Source: an uncultured Eubacteriales bacterium
GTDB lineage: Bacteria; Bacillota; Clostridia; Christensenellales; QALW01
Assembly: GCA_900552055.1 (NCBI GenBank)
Contig: URYI01000028.1
Span: forward strand, 1-17,656
DNA length: 17,656 nt
Direction of reading: 5' to 3'
Below are positions 7,489-16,240 of this stretch, one piece after another. The notes beneath the pieces were generated by a model, which was not told the DNA's origin, made no database searches, and saw only the letters and a program-made list of their open reading frames with translations. The position numbers and the translations under genes were made by a program. Position 1 is the stretch's first letter; each line of letters opens with the position of its first letter.

Positions 7489-9811
7489 GAGCAATCTCCT
7501 CTCAACCGGCGGCCGGCGGGTAAGGTTGGTCAATCCCAGATACCCATTTTTTCTGGCTGTCATATTAATTGCCGGCGGAGTTCTCGGCGGAGCGGCCGGA
7601 TTTTCAGAATTAATCATAATTTCTTGCGCCGCTGCAATTATTACCTGCCTGCTATTTGTTTTTGTACGGCAGATAAGGGTGTTTTGTATTGCAGCGCTTC
7701 TCTGCTTCTTAGCCGTATCCTGGTACGGCTGGGCAAATTATAACGTATCCCTTGTACAGCCTCCCGAAGGAAAGGTCTACATCCAGGGCAGGGTATGCGG
7801 GCCTGTTATCCAGGGGGATGAACGGGTTTCCCTTAATTTGGATGAATGCAGGCTGGAGGCAGGCAGTCAAAATGTATATTTGAAGGGGAAAACCGCTCTT
7901 TATATAGATAATGAATATTATTCAGAGCTTAATTACGGGGACGTAATAAGGGTTCCTGTAAGTATCAACATACCCTCTGAGCCGGACGGCCCTTTCCGGC
8001 CTAATTTCAGAGTGATGATGTTTGGCCGGGGAATATATTATTCCGCATTTGCGGGCGAGGCCCCTGTCATTGTGGATAACCAGGATGATTTTTGGGGAAT
8101 TTTCCAGCGGCTCAGAGGCAGGATAGATGATAATATCAGCCAAGCCCTGCCTGAGGAGCAGGCGATTTTGGTTTCAGGCATGCTGCTGGGAAATGACGAG
8201 GTGACATATTCCCCCTATTATGAGCGCTTTTCCGAGCTGGGCATTGTGCATATTTTCAGTGTATCCGGCCTGCATGTGGGAATAATCGCATACGCGCTTA
8301 TGTTTGTGATTAAGCGGCTGGGGCTTTCAAAGAAGCTGGGCTTTTTTGTGGTTGCGGGCATACTCCTTTGCTATGGGGCCATATGCGGCTTTTCGGTATC
8401 CATAACAAGAGCTATAATAATGTTTTTGATTATGCTTGGCTCGTCTGTGCTTTTGGAGGGCTACGACAGTCTTAATTCTCTGAGCGCCGCGTGTATCGTG
8501 CTTGTGCTCATTAATCCGCTTAACGTATACATTCCTGGCTTTCAGCTTTCATTTGCGGCCTGCTTTGGTATAGTGCTGTTCGGGAAACTTTTCAAGTGTG
8601 AGACTCCCGGCCTTAGCGGACTTGTCAATACTGCTCAGATAACTGTTTCCGCCCAGATAGGTACGCTGCCGCTGCAAATAAATATGTTCCACAGCTATCC
8701 CTTAATATCCATTTTGGCTAATGTAGTGCTGGTGCCGTATATTTCGGCGCTGCTTACCTTTGTATTTGCCGCTTCTTTTCTGGGCTTATTTATTCCGGCC
8801 GCCGGAGTTTTTCTTATAAGCCTGATTAAGCTTCCGATGGATGTTTTTCTCTTTGCCTCGGAGGGCCTTAGCAATTTGGGAGTTCCCAGCGTCAGGGGAG
8901 GATATATCCCCGAACTGCTGGTAGTTTTTTATTTTGTTATCCTGTTTTTCCTGTCCCGGTTTGTAAATATCAAGCTTACAAAAAAAGCAATAAGCATTTT
9001 ATGCATTGTGGTCTTGACAGTCTGCGGGGTTTTTGGCTACAGGGCGCTGGAGGAGGATAAATTAGAGATACAGTTTTTGTCTGTGGGCAGCGCCGACTGC
9101 GCGTTTATTAAAACACAGGGAGGCAAGTGCTATCTGGTTGATACCGGCGCGTCATCTGTTTTTTCGGAGTATGCCGGCAATTCGGCTGAAAATGTTGTGC
9201 TGCCTTATTTATATGCCCGCGGTATTTACAGTTTGGACGGCGTATTTTTGTCCCACGGCGATATAGACCATTCGGGGGGCTTATATCTTTTCCTGGATAA
9301 AATAGATATAGAAAATATTTATTATAATTCTATTACAATAGGCGACAGCGAGAGAGAACTGCTTGCACAGTATGGACAGAGCGGAAGTATTCTGCACCCT
9401 TCTGAAGCGGGAGATATGATTGTTTTGGACAACAATGCGGTTATCAGGGTCCTGTATCCATTTGCGGGCACTGAGGCGGCAACTAACACATCCATGGTAT
9501 TAAAGCTTTATGCCTATGATACCACAGTGCTTTTTGCCGGTGATATTCAGGATTATGACATGGAAGTTGTTTCCAAACTTTCTGAAGTTAAATGTGACAT
9601 TTTAAAAGCGCCTCATCATGGCAGCGATGCAACTTTCGATAAATCTTTTTACGACAGCACATATGCAGATTATATTATAGCCAGCAGCGGCCGGGCGACA
9701 GAAAAACTGTTTGAATATTACGGCGGCCGTGTTTTATCCACGTTTACAGACGGCACGATAAGTGTTTACATAACTAAAAGCGGATATACTGTGAAGGAGA
9801 GTATACAATGA
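7478..9811 (+). CDS. comEC: ComEC/Rec2-family DNA uptake channel
   Basis: The inner-membrane channel that carries single-stranded DNA into the cell in natural transformation, here full length (about 777 aa). It starts with two or three membrane segments and the OB-like DUF4131 region. The Competence domain (about 220-490) follows, with the signature segment HIFSVSGLHVGI and many membrane helices. A C-terminal metallo-beta-lactamase domain (about 525-777) has SHGDIDHSGG near 591-600 and APHHGSDA near 710-717, intact ligands consistent with a nuclease-like site. It overlaps the MBL gene before it, and its TGA overlaps the ATG of holA (ATGA). The comEC-holA pair is a common Firmicute arrangement. 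No other competence gene is present here, so active transformation cannot be inferred. Confidence 0.95.
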   Translation: MSSESNLLSTGGRRVRLVNPRYPFFLAVILIAGGVLGGAAGFSELIIISCAAAIITCLLFVFVRQIRVFCIAALLCFLAVSWYGWANYNVSLVQPPEGKVYIQGRVCGPVIQGDERVSLNLDECRLEAGSQNVYLKGKTALYIDNEYYSELNYGDVIRVPVSINIPSEPDGPFRPNFRVMMFGRGIYYSAFAGEAPVIVDNQDDFWGIFQRLRGRIDDNISQALPEEQAILVSGMLLGNDEVTYSPYYERFSELGIVHIFSVSGLHVGIIAYALMFVIKRLGLSKKLGFFVVAGILLCYGAICGFSVSITRAIIMFLIMLGSSVLLEGYDSLNSLSAACIVLVLINPLNVYIPGFQLSFAACFGIVLFGKLFKCETPGLSGLVNTAQITVSAQIGTLPLQINMFHSYPLISILANVVLVPYISALLTFVFAASFLGLFIPAAGVFLISLIKLPMDVFLFASEGLSNLGVPSVRGGYIPELLVVFYFVILFFLSRFVNIKLTKKAISILCIVVLTVCGVFGYRALEEDKLEIQFLSVGSADCAFIKTQGGKCYLVDTGASSVFSEYAGNSAENVVLPYLYARGIYSLDGVFLSHGDIDHSGGLYLFLDKIDIENIYYNSITIGDSERELLAQYGQSGSILHPSEAGDMIVLDNNAVIRVLYPFAGTEAATNTSMVLKLYAYDTTVLFAGDIQDYDMEVVSKLSEVKCDILKAPHHGSDATFDKSFYDSTYADYIIASSGRATEKLFEYYGGRVLSTFTDGTISVYITKSGYTVKESIQ

Positions 9812-10788
9812 CCTATATAAACGACCAGTTTTTTCAGGTGTTAAAAAAGGAAACAGCGCCGGTTTATCTTTTTTGCGGAGATGAAAAATATATCATGCAG
9901 AAGGCGGAGCAGGCGCTCTTGGACGCTTTGGGCCTTACCCAGGACAGCCCGGACTATATAAGGCTTGATGGTAAAATATGCAGGGCGCAGGATATATGCG
10001 AGCAATGCGAGACCCTTTCCTTTACACAGTCGCGCAAACTGGTAAGGGTATCTGATTACACTCCGACTGAAGACGCGCAGCCGCTTATAGCGTATATGGA
10101 AGCGCCTTCGGAGGACTGTGTTTTATTGCTTATTATGCCGGAGGCGGATAAGCGCTCCCGCCTTTTTAAGGCGGCCTCCAAGCATGTTGTAGCCGAATTT
10201 AAGGCTCTTGAGGGAGAAAGCCTTAAGGCTTGGATAATAAAAACAGTCAGGAACCTGGGCAAGGAGATTTCGCCGGGCGACGCAGCCTTTCTGGCCGAAT
10301 ATGCCGATAATGCTTTAGAAGGGCTTAATAATGAGCTTGAAAAGCTTGTGCTTTTTTCCAAGGGGGACAAGATAACCAGGGAGGAGATAGAAAAATCTGT
10401 TACGCCCGGACGGGATTATAATATCTATGCCATAGCCGACCATATTTTAAATAGGGACTCCGCCAGGGCGTTGGTTCTATGCGGACAGCTTTTGGAGCAG
10501 AGAGAAAGCCCCATATACATTCTGGGGATTATTTCCAAACAGCTCCGCAATTTGCTAATGCTTAAGAATCTGCCCCAGGGTGCAGGCAAAGCGGAAATTG
10601 CCAGGATGGCTGATATAAAGGAGTTTCTGGTGGACAGGCTTATGAAAAGGGCGGCGACTCTCAGCGAGAAGCGGCTGGAAGGTGGACTGAAAATATTGCT
10701 GGATACTGACGAGGGAATAAAGACAGGCAGAATTGAGCAGGAACTGGCGCTCAAATTGGCTATAAGCAGGCTGTGCCTTTTGAACTGA
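9808..10788 (+). CDS. holA: DNA polymerase III delta subunit
   Basis: The clamp-loader subunit that opens the sliding clamp during replication. Length (326 aa) and pattern fit the HolA family: an N-terminal segment PVYLFCGDEKYIMQKAEQ, a middle segment with LKAWIIKTVRNLGKEI, the conserved LNNELEKLVLF, and the C-terminal helical collar with ILGIISKQLRNLLMLK. As usual for delta, there is no working Walker A motif. Translation is coupled to comEC through a 4-base ATGA overlap. In many Firmicutes rpsT lies next to holA; no rpsT is visible in the gap that follows. Confidence 0.93.
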   Translation: MTYINDQFFQVLKKETAPVYLFCGDEKYIMQKAEQALLDALGLTQDSPDYIRLDGKICRAQDICEQCETLSFTQSRKLVRVSDYTPTEDAQPLIAYMEAPSEDCVLLLIMPEADKRSRLFKAASKHVVAEFKALEGESLKAWIIKTVRNLGKEISPGDAAFLAEYADNALEGLNNELEKLVLFSKGDKITREEIEKSVTPGRDYNIYAIADHILNRDSARALVLCGQLLEQRESPIYILGIISKQLRNLLMLKNLPQGAGKAEIARMADIKEFLVDRLMKRAATLSEKRLEGGLKILLDTDEGIKTGRIEQELALKLAISRLCLLN

Positions 10789-11211
10789 CGGGGCTTTGGC
10801 GCGATATTTATCTGGTTATGCCGGGGAATGCTCTGGCGGTTAATGGCATTTTGCGGTATAGCGGCGGCTTGGAACGGCATAGGCCCGGAATCAGACCGAG
10901 CATAGCCGAGGCTGTACAATATACCGGCGGCTTGGAATAGCATAGCCCCGAAAATTAACCGATAATAGACGGTATTGCGGTATTTTGATGCGGGGAATGT
11001 AACTTCCACCCCCTCTTCCGCCCGCTCCCCTTTTTCCGCGCACTAACGCCAAAGCCGCTTTTTCACGGAACTTGTCTGGAGAGGCACGCCGTGACCCAAA
11101 CCCTGCTGCGTACAAAAACGCATGCTGTATTTTGATGCGCGAATCTTAAACATAATAAGCCGCTTAAGCTAAGCCGAAATACAGTAGTTTAATTGTCTTA
11201 GCTAATTTATA
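10789..11211. other. Gene-free gap after holA with degenerate direct repeats
   Basis: Two 34-base blocks, 10857-10890 and 10920-10953, align without gaps with 5 mismatches at a 63-base period; both carry a GGCGGCTTGGAA core. A separate 12-base exact repeat, TATTTTGATGCG, occurs at 10981-10992 and 11128-11139. A pyrimidine-rich stretch (about 11004-11036) lies between. No convincing intrinsic terminator follows holA: the weak pairings at 10818-10849 lack a good stem. Open frames on the minus strand here continue into holA and look like shadows. The region may be decayed coding DNA or an eroded repeat; I see no gene in it. Confidence 0.6.
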
Positions 11212-11240
11212 TTTACTTTTAGCGCGATTTGATATACAAT
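11212..11240 (+). promoter_or_regulatory. Sigma-A-like promoter of the lipoprotein-nfeD-floA operon
   Basis: TTTACT (11212-11217), a 17-base spacer and TACAAT (11235-11240), 20 bases before the start codon. An AGGGAG ribosome binding site (11249-11254) follows, six bases before the ATG. Spacing and match are good for a vegetative promoter. Confidence 0.6.
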
Positions 11241-11260
11241 AGACATATAGGGAGATTTAA

Positions 11261-12976
11261 ATGAAAAAAAGTCTGGTTGTAATCTTAATATTTGTCTTTT
11301 TGCTTACTTGCGCTGCCTGTGGGGAAGAAGCGGCTGTGCCTTCTGCCCTTAGTACTGTTTCGTCTAAAAGCACGCCGGCTCCTCCTGCGGAAGAGGAATC
11401 TGGTGCCCAGAACAGTATAGACAGCAATATTTCTGCCGACCTTACCAGCCAAAGCATTTATCCGGTGTTTTATATTCAGGACGCTTCCCTTATGCGCATC
11501 CAGAGCTTTGAGTCGGACCCGGTTCAGATATGCGGCGACTATATTTATTCATATGCGGGTACAAAGTACCATAAAATGAAATATTACAGGGATGCGGATA
11601 TACTTTATTATACAAGCGGGTATTATATAGAAAACGGTTTGGTTTACGCTCAGCTAAGACAGCTCAGCGGAGGAGTGGATGAAATTGTTGCGGAGAATGT
11701 TTTATTTGAAAGCATAAATTTCAGTGAACTTACTCCCAGCGTAATATATATTGTTCATCAGGAGGAAGAAAGCCAGCTGTACTACCGCCTGCGCTTTGAC
11801 ACCCAGCTGGTGGACAATGATGTTTATAAAGGTTATTTTATATATGGCTACAGCCAGGTTGTATATTTAAAAGATACGCGGGGCCTCGACGAAATAAAAG
11901 CTGCGCTTAGGTTATACTCCGGCAAGGACGCGTATAAAAATCCCTATGCGGATTTTGGCTTGTATTACTATGATACCGTCAACCTTCCAAGCAGAATAGG
12001 AAACTGCGGCGAAGTTTTCAGCGTCAATCAGAATACGGGCACGGTGGTGGCGGGCCGGGGAACGGTCGAGCGCGTCTCTATGTATGATACAGTCAGCTGT
12101 GTGAATATCAGCTCGTTTAATATAGCCCAGGCTACCAGTTATAATTTATTGGATAATGTTCTGATGGATTGGTGGAGCCCGGACAAGATATATCAGCCCA
12201 TGAATTATGTTATGGTGCTGAATAATCCGGCTGCCAGCGGGGGAAAAGACCTGTACAGGCTGGATGCTGCTTCCTGTGAATGCATAGCGCGCCGCGTTAT
12301 CAGCGGGAGGTATGTCTCCTCTGATAATGGAGCATATGCTTTCAGTGTCCACCTTGAAGGGCAGATTGCCTTATATGTGGCCTATACTGACGGGACCCAG
12401 CTGCTTTTGCCTATTGATATGGATATTGCCCTGGAGGATGTATATTTCTACTCATTTACTTCGGGCGCTATGGTTTACGCAGAGGATCGTTATGCCGGCC
12501 TGGTTAAAATGTATTTTTACGGCGAGCCGGTAATGACTATGCTGGGTGAGCAGCCTGTGAATTTTAAATACGGGAACCGTTTTGTGGCTTATTCTCTTCT
12601 TAGTCCGGATGGAAGCGAATATGACATATATATTGATGATAACGAGACAAACAGCTTGTGGGCGTCTGGAGCTACAGTAAGCCAGAGCCGCTCGAAAGCA
12701 GCCGAGGATTTTTGGGTAAGCGACGGCAGAACGGTGCTTTATATGACACTCGGACAGCAGAATGGATTATATACTCTTAATAAAAGCAGTTCTCCTGAAA
12801 GCAGAGAAGTTATAATAGACAGCTTTTTGCCCGAATACGGATTGCTTTACAGCCAGCCTGATGCGTCCGAGCTTGCGTTTAACATTTTGAGCGAGGGTAA
12901 AAATTATATAATGCTTGTCAATGGCGAGCAGGAGCGGCTTATTGAAGGAGCCGGTGAGTTTATTCCGTTGACATAA
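11261..12976 (+). CDS. Large lipoprotein of unknown function
   Basis: I do not recognise this 571-aa protein as a named family. It begins with two lysines, a hydrophobic run and Cys20 in TCAAC; Cys in place of Leu at -3 is less usual for a lipobox. A Ser/Pro/Glu-rich linker (about 21-60) follows. The rest is Tyr-rich with repeated short beta-strand segments, such as DILYYTSGYYIENG, EDVYFYSFTSGAMVY and RTVLYMTLGQQNGLY, spaced roughly as blades of a TolB- or DUF5050-like beta-propeller. That fold call is a guess from pattern only. It lies outside the membrane, and the next gene follows after 24 bases, so it is probably co-transcribed with nfeD and floA. It has its own promoter at 11212-11240. 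Confidence 0.82.
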   Translation: MKKSLVVILIFVFLLTCAACGEEAAVPSALSTVSSKSTPAPPAEEESGAQNSIDSNISADLTSQSIYPVFYIQDASLMRIQSFESDPVQICGDYIYSYAGTKYHKMKYYRDADILYYTSGYYIENGLVYAQLRQLSGGVDEIVAENVLFESINFSELTPSVIYIVHQEEESQLYYRLRFDTQLVDNDVYKGYFIYGYSQVVYLKDTRGLDEIKAALRLYSGKDAYKNPYADFGLYYYDTVNLPSRIGNCGEVFSVNQNTGTVVAGRGTVERVSMYDTVSCVNISSFNIAQATSYNLLDNVLMDWWSPDKIYQPMNYVMVLNNPAASGGKDLYRLDAASCECIARRVISGRYVSSDNGAYAFSVHLEGQIALYVAYTDGTQLLLPIDMDIALEDVYFYSFTSGAMVYAEDRYAGLVKMYFYGEPVMTMLGEQPVNFKYGNRFVAYSLLSPDGSEYDIYIDDNETNSLWASGATVSQSRSKAAEDFWVSDGRTVLYMTLGQQNGLYTLNKSSSPESREVIIDSFLPEYGLLYSQPDASELAFNILSEGKNYIMLVNGEQERLIEGAGEFIPLT

Positions 12977-13000
12977 ATACTAAATAGGAGGCGTATACTG

Positions 13001-13498
13001 ATGGAATTTTTAAGCTTCATTCCATTTTATGTTACTATCATACTTGTGCTGCTGGGCACAGCGCTGATAATTATTGAAATGCTTTTGCCTGGCCTGGGCG
13101 CTCCGGGCATTGGCGGTGCGATTTTATGTATAGGCGGCGTGCTGGCCATGTATAACTATATTGGCTGGAATGTTATGTGGGTGGTGCTTGGCGTACTGCT
13201 TATACTTATCGGTTCGCTTTATTTTATTACCAGCTCCAATAAAAAGAAAAAGAATCCCCTTATTCTTACCAGCTCTATAAATCAGGCAGACGGTGCTCAG
13301 ACGCATGAGCTGTCTGTCAATGATGAGGGGATAGCCCTTACTGAACTCAGACCGGCAGGGAGCGCTCTGTTTTTTGAAAGAAAATATGACGTGCTTACTT
13401 CGGGTGAATTCATAGAAAAAAATTCCAGAATTAAAATACTAAAAATAGAGGGAAATAAAATAATAGTTTGTCTTGCAGCTGCGGCTGAGGAAAAATAA
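13001..13498 (+). CDS. Short NfeD-family membrane protein
   Basis: 165 aa with three membrane segments (about 7-30, 33-50 and 56-78), a basic cytoplasmic stretch KKKKN, and a C-terminal OB-fold NfeD domain (about 105-160) with the pattern EGIALTELRPAGSALF then YDVLTSGEFIEKNSRIKI. It lacks the N-terminal ClpP-like serine protease of long NfeD proteins, so it is the short (NfeD1b-like) form. Such proteins are coded next to flotillins and are thought to help organise membrane microdomains. An AGGAGG (12987-12992) lies nine bases before the ATG; floA follows 21 bases after the stop. Confidence 0.9.
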   Translation: MEFLSFIPFYVTIILVLLGTALIIIEMLLPGLGAPGIGGAILCIGGVLAMYNYIGWNVMWVVLGVLLILIGSLYFITSSNKKKKNPLILTSSINQADGAQTHELSVNDEGIALTELRPAGSALFFERKYDVLTSGEFIEKNSRIKILKIEGNKIIVCLAAAAEEK

Positions 13499-13519
13499 AT
13501 TAATTAAGGAGAAGGAAAA

Positions 13520-14539
13520 ATGATTGGTTTGCTTGAAGCCGGATTTATTAACGGGGGAACAATAATTGCGGCGGTTGTTGTTATAATACTGCTGATAATT
13601 CTTTTTACGGTAATACCAATAAGGCTGTGGATGGTAGCCTCTCTTTCGGGAGTTAAGATAAGCTGGGGGCAGCTTATTGCCATGCGGTTCAGAAGGGTAA
13701 ATATTTCCCGCATAGTGAATTGTATGATACAGGCTGCTAAAGCGGGATTGGATTTAAAGGTTAATAAGATGGAAGCTCATTATCTTGCCAAAGGTAATGT
13801 GGAAAGGGTTGTAAACGCGCTTGTAGCGGCCCAGAGCGCTGCAATACCTCTTTCGTTTGAGCGGGCGGCCGCTATAGATTTGGCTGGCCGTGACGTTTTA
13901 ATGGCAGTTCAGATGAGTGTTAATCCTAAAATAATAGAAACGCCGGTTGTAGCCGCTATTGCGAAGGATGGAATTGAGCTTAGAGCTAAAGCACGGGTTA
14001 CGGTGCGGGCCAATATAGACCGTTTGGTAGGCGGCGCCGGGGAAGAAACCATAATAGCGCGTATAGGCGAGGGCATAGTAACGACGGTAGGTTCAGCAAA
14101 CAGCCATAAAGAGGTCCTGGAGAATCCCGACCGCATTTCACGCACAGTATTGGATAAAGGCTTGGATGCCGGAACGGCTTTTGAAATATTATCTATAGAT
14201 ATTGCCGATGTAGACGTGGGACGGAACGTAGGCGCACAGCTTCAGATGGACCAGGCAGAGGCTGACCGCCGCATAGCTCAGGCTAAGGCTGAGGAACGCC
14301 GGGCCATGGCTGTGGCTCAGGAGCAGGAGATGAAGGCCAGGGTGCAGGAAATGCGGGCTAAGGTTGTAGAGGCTGAAGCGGAAGTGCCCCGTGCTATGGC
14401 GGCGGCGTTGCGCGAAGGCAAAATTGGCGTTATGGATTATTATAATCTTAAAAATGTGCAGGCGGATACTGATATGCGTGAAGCAATAGCGGATATCGGA
14501 AAGCCTCAGACTCCCAACGGTAAGAATGATAAGAAGTAA
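13520..14539 (+). CDS. floA: Flotillin-like protein FloA
   Basis: A 339-aa scaffold protein of bacterial functional membrane microdomains, of the Bacillus YqfA family (usual length about 330). An N-terminal hydrophobic hairpin (about 12-36) anchors it. The SPFH/PHB core (about 40-240) includes [20 protein letters not shown] and the [12 protein letters not shown] region. A charged helical stretch rich in Ala, Glu and Arg (about 245-300) leads to the conserved [18 protein letters not shown] tail. An AAGGAGAAGG site precedes the ATG. The nfeD-floA-small protein order matches the yqeZ-yqfA-yqfB arrangement of Bacillus, with a short NfeD here. Confidence 0.95.
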   Translation: MIGLLEAGFINGGTIIAAVVVIILLIILFTVIPIRLWMVASLSGVKISWGQLIAMRFRRVNISRIVNCMIQAAKAGLDLKVNKMEAHYLAKGNVERVVNALVAAQSAAIPLSFERAAAIDLAGRDVLMAVQMSVNPKIIETPVVAAIAKDGIELRAKARVTVRANIDRLVGGAGEETIIARIGEGIVTTVGSANSHKEVLENPDRISRTVLDKGLDAGTAFEILSIDIADVDVGRNVGAQLQMDQAEADRRIAQAKAEERRAMAVAQEQEMKARVQEMRAKVVEAEAEVPRAMAAALREGKIGVMDYYNLKNVQADTDMREAIADIGKPQTPNGKNDKK

Positions 14540-14557
14540 TAACGGGAGGTAGTTTTA

Positions 14558-14992
14558 TTGGATACTGTTATTTCAATAATCGTTTTGATTATTGTTATAT
14601 GCTCTATAATAAGCGGATTTAGTAAGAAAAAGCCCATTAAGGAGCAGAAGAAGAATAATCGGCCCAGGACGGCTGTAAATCAGTCGTCCCCGGCGCCGGC
14701 GGCTTCTGCTGCAAGGAGCAGTGCTGTGCAGAGCGGCGAGGGCGGAGGGAAGCTGAGCCGCGGCGGTGAGGGCTCTCCGTTTTCGGGCGAAGGAACCTCT
14801 CAGGAGCAGGCGAGGATTAAGTCGGATAAGGTATCATCTGAGGATGTATCTGCTTATCCAATTAAAAAGCCTATTGAGCTTGAAGCCGAAGGCGAACCGG
14901 TTATAGCCATTCGTGAACTCTTTGAGCATGACAACCTAGTAAAAGGGGTTATTATTGCAGAGGTGCTGGGTAAGCCCAAGGCCCTACGGTGA
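14558..14992 (+). CDS. Small membrane-anchored protein downstream of floA, unknown function
   Basis: 144 aa starting at TTG (14558), supported by GGGAGG (14544-14549) eight bases upstream. One N-terminal membrane segment (about 4-20) is followed by a basic patch, then a low-complexity linker rich in Ser, Gly, Ala and Glu (about 40-95). A compact C-terminal tail (about 100-144) reads IELEAEGEPVIAIRELFE and ends LVKGVIIAEVLGKPKALR. The tail looks conserved, while the linker looks free to vary. The tail with 'LVxGxIxxExLGxPK' resembles proteins I recall following floA in other Clostridia, but I cannot name a family. It lies 18 bases after floA and is probably a partner of the microdomain genes. 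Confidence 0.78.
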   Translation: MDTVISIIVLIIVICSIISGFSKKKPIKEQKKNNRPRTAVNQSSPAPAASAARSSAVQSGEGGGKLSRGGEGSPFSGEGTSQEQARIKSDKVSSEDVSAYPIKKPIELEAEGEPVIAIRELFEHDNLVKGVIIAEVLGKPKALR

Positions 14993-15004
14993 ATTGATGC
15001 TGGA

Positions 15005-15033
15005 ATGGGCTTTGATTCGTTCCTGCATATAAT
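15005..15033 (+). promoter_or_regulatory. Weak promoter candidate before trpS
   Basis: A perfect TATAAT (15028-15033) lies 42 bases before the trpS start. At 17-base spacing the -35 would be ATGGGC, a poor match. It could give trpS its own expression, since no terminator separates it from the floA operon. The 83-base gap is too short for a T-box leader and shows none. Confidence 0.35.
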
Positions 15034-15047
15034 AAAAAATACACTTC

Positions 15048-15053
15048 AGGAGG
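15048..15053 (+). promoter_or_regulatory. Ribosome binding site set far from the trpS start
   Basis: AGGAGG is 22 bases before the ATG at 15076, much more than the usual 5-10. No ATG, GTG or TTG in the trpS frame lies between them. A 4-bp hairpin (15056-15059 with 15064-15067, loop TAAA) sits in the gap; if it folds in the mRNA, the effective spacing drops to about 10. Confidence 0.45.
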
Positions 15054-15075
15054 AAGCTTTAAAAAGCGAAGCAAG

Positions 15076-16083
15076 ATGGATACGGACAAGAAAAAAATAA
15101 TATTTTCGGGCATTCAGCCCAGCGGTATGCTTACAATAGGGAATTATCTGGGTTCTCTGCGCAACTGGGTAGATTTGCAGGATGAATATGAATGCTATTA
15201 CTGCATAGTTGACCTTCACGCCATAACAGTCAGACAGGAGCCTGCGAAACTGCGCCGAAACTGTCTGGAGCTGCTTGCGTTATATATAGCCTGCGGACTC
15301 TCACCTGAAAAAAGCGCTATATATTTTCAATCGCATGTGCCTGCTCATTCGGAGCTTTCATGGATACTTAACTGCTTTGCGTATATGGGTGAGCTGAGCA
15401 GAATGACGCAGTACAAGGATAAGAGCCAAAAGCAAGGGGCTAATGTTGGAGCGGGGCTTTTTACATATCCAATTCTTATGGCTGCGGACATACTGCTTTA
15501 TAATACCGATTTAGTACCTATCGGCCAGGATCAGAAGCAGCATTTGGAACTGACAAGGGATATTGCCGAGCGCTTTAATAATTTATACGGTGAAACTTTT
15601 AAAATTCCCGAAGCTTATATCCCCAAATGCGGAGCTAAGATTATGAGCCTTCAGGAACCTGATAAGAAAATGAGCAAATCGGATGAAAATGTAAATGCTT
15701 TTATATCCATGATGGATGACGAAGCGGCGGTTATGCGTAAATTTAAGAGGGCAGTAACCGATTCTGAGGGCGGCGTTATATATTCAGATGCAAAAAAGGG
15801 CGTCAAAAATCTGATAGAAATTTACTCGGCCTGCACTGGCAAGAGCATTCAGGATATAGAAAGAGAATTTGCCAATTCAGGATACGGACAGTTTAAGGAA
15901 GCGGTAGGCAGTGCTGTATGGGAAGTTTTGTCGCCTATTCAGAGCAGGCAGAAAGAGCTGCTCAATGATAAAGCGTATCTGGAAAAGATATATACTTTGG
16001 CTGCTGAGCGTGCGTCCTATACCGCAGGAAAAATGCTCCGAAAGGTTCAAAAGAAGGTGGGTTTGGCTCCCAGACATCTTTGA
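15076..16083 (+). CDS. trpS: Tryptophanyl-tRNA synthetase
   Basis: Charges tRNA-Trp with tryptophan using ATP; class I, cytoplasmic. 335 aa, standard for the bacterial enzyme. The N-terminus FSGIQPSGMLTIGNYLG carries the HIGH-type signature as TIGN (20-23). A KMSKS loop is intact at 198-202 in PDKKMSKSDEN. The DLVPIGQDQKQHLELTRDIAERFN segment, which lines the tryptophan/AMP pocket, is normal. It follows the floA operon by 83 bases and ends at a strong terminator. Confidence 0.97.
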   Translation: MDTDKKKIIFSGIQPSGMLTIGNYLGSLRNWVDLQDEYECYYCIVDLHAITVRQEPAKLRRNCLELLALYIACGLSPEKSAIYFQSHVPAHSELSWILNCFAYMGELSRMTQYKDKSQKQGANVGAGLFTYPILMAADILLYNTDLVPIGQDQKQHLELTRDIAERFNNLYGETFKIPEAYIPKCGAKIMSLQEPDKKMSKSDENVNAFISMMDDEAAVMRKFKRAVTDSEGGVIYSDAKKGVKNLIEIYSACTGKSIQDIEREFANSGYGQFKEAVGSAVWEVLSPIQSRQKELLNDKAYLEKIYTLAAERASYTAGKMLRKVQKKVGLAPRHL

Positions 16084-16125
16084 TTAGGAGCGCATTTGTG
16101 TAAAATTTTATAATATGAAATTGTT

Positions 16126-16158
16126 TGCCGGGCGTGTAGGCGCCCGGCATTTTGTTTT
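16126..16158 (+). terminator. Intrinsic terminator of trpS
   Basis: A 9-bp GC-rich stem (16126-16134 with 16141-16149, TGCCGGGCG and complement) has a 6-base loop and is followed by TTTTGTTTT. It lies 43 bases after the trpS stop. Confidence 0.9.
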
Positions 16159-16185
16159 GGTAGCGTTTATATTTGGCTCAGGAGA

Positions 16186-16207
16186 TAAGCAGGGATAGTA
16201 CTGCTTA
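16186..16207. repeat. Small hairpin next to the second cloverleaf
   Basis: TAAGCAG (16186-16192) pairs with CTGCTTA (16201-16207) around an 8-base loop. No T-tract follows. It sits between the trpS terminator and the cloverleaf element; its role is unknown and a chance pairing cannot be excluded. Confidence 0.4.
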
Positions 16208-16240
16208 ACCGGCGGGTGGAGCTGGACGCCTGGTCAGGGG

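Noticed and set aside
10425..11009. Minus-strand open frame of 194 codons overlapping holA, and a further one at 10891-11115
   Set aside because: Most of the first lies antisense to the well-supported holA frame. Neither has a clear ribosome binding site or recognisable domain, and they overlap each other; they read as shadow frames.
10789..11260. rpsT expected next to holA
   Set aside because: No frame of about 85 codons with the lysine- and alanine-rich S20 pattern on either strand.
14993..15075. T-box riboswitch before trpS
   Set aside because: The gap is only 83 bases, with no T-box core sequence, no antiterminator pair and no terminator.
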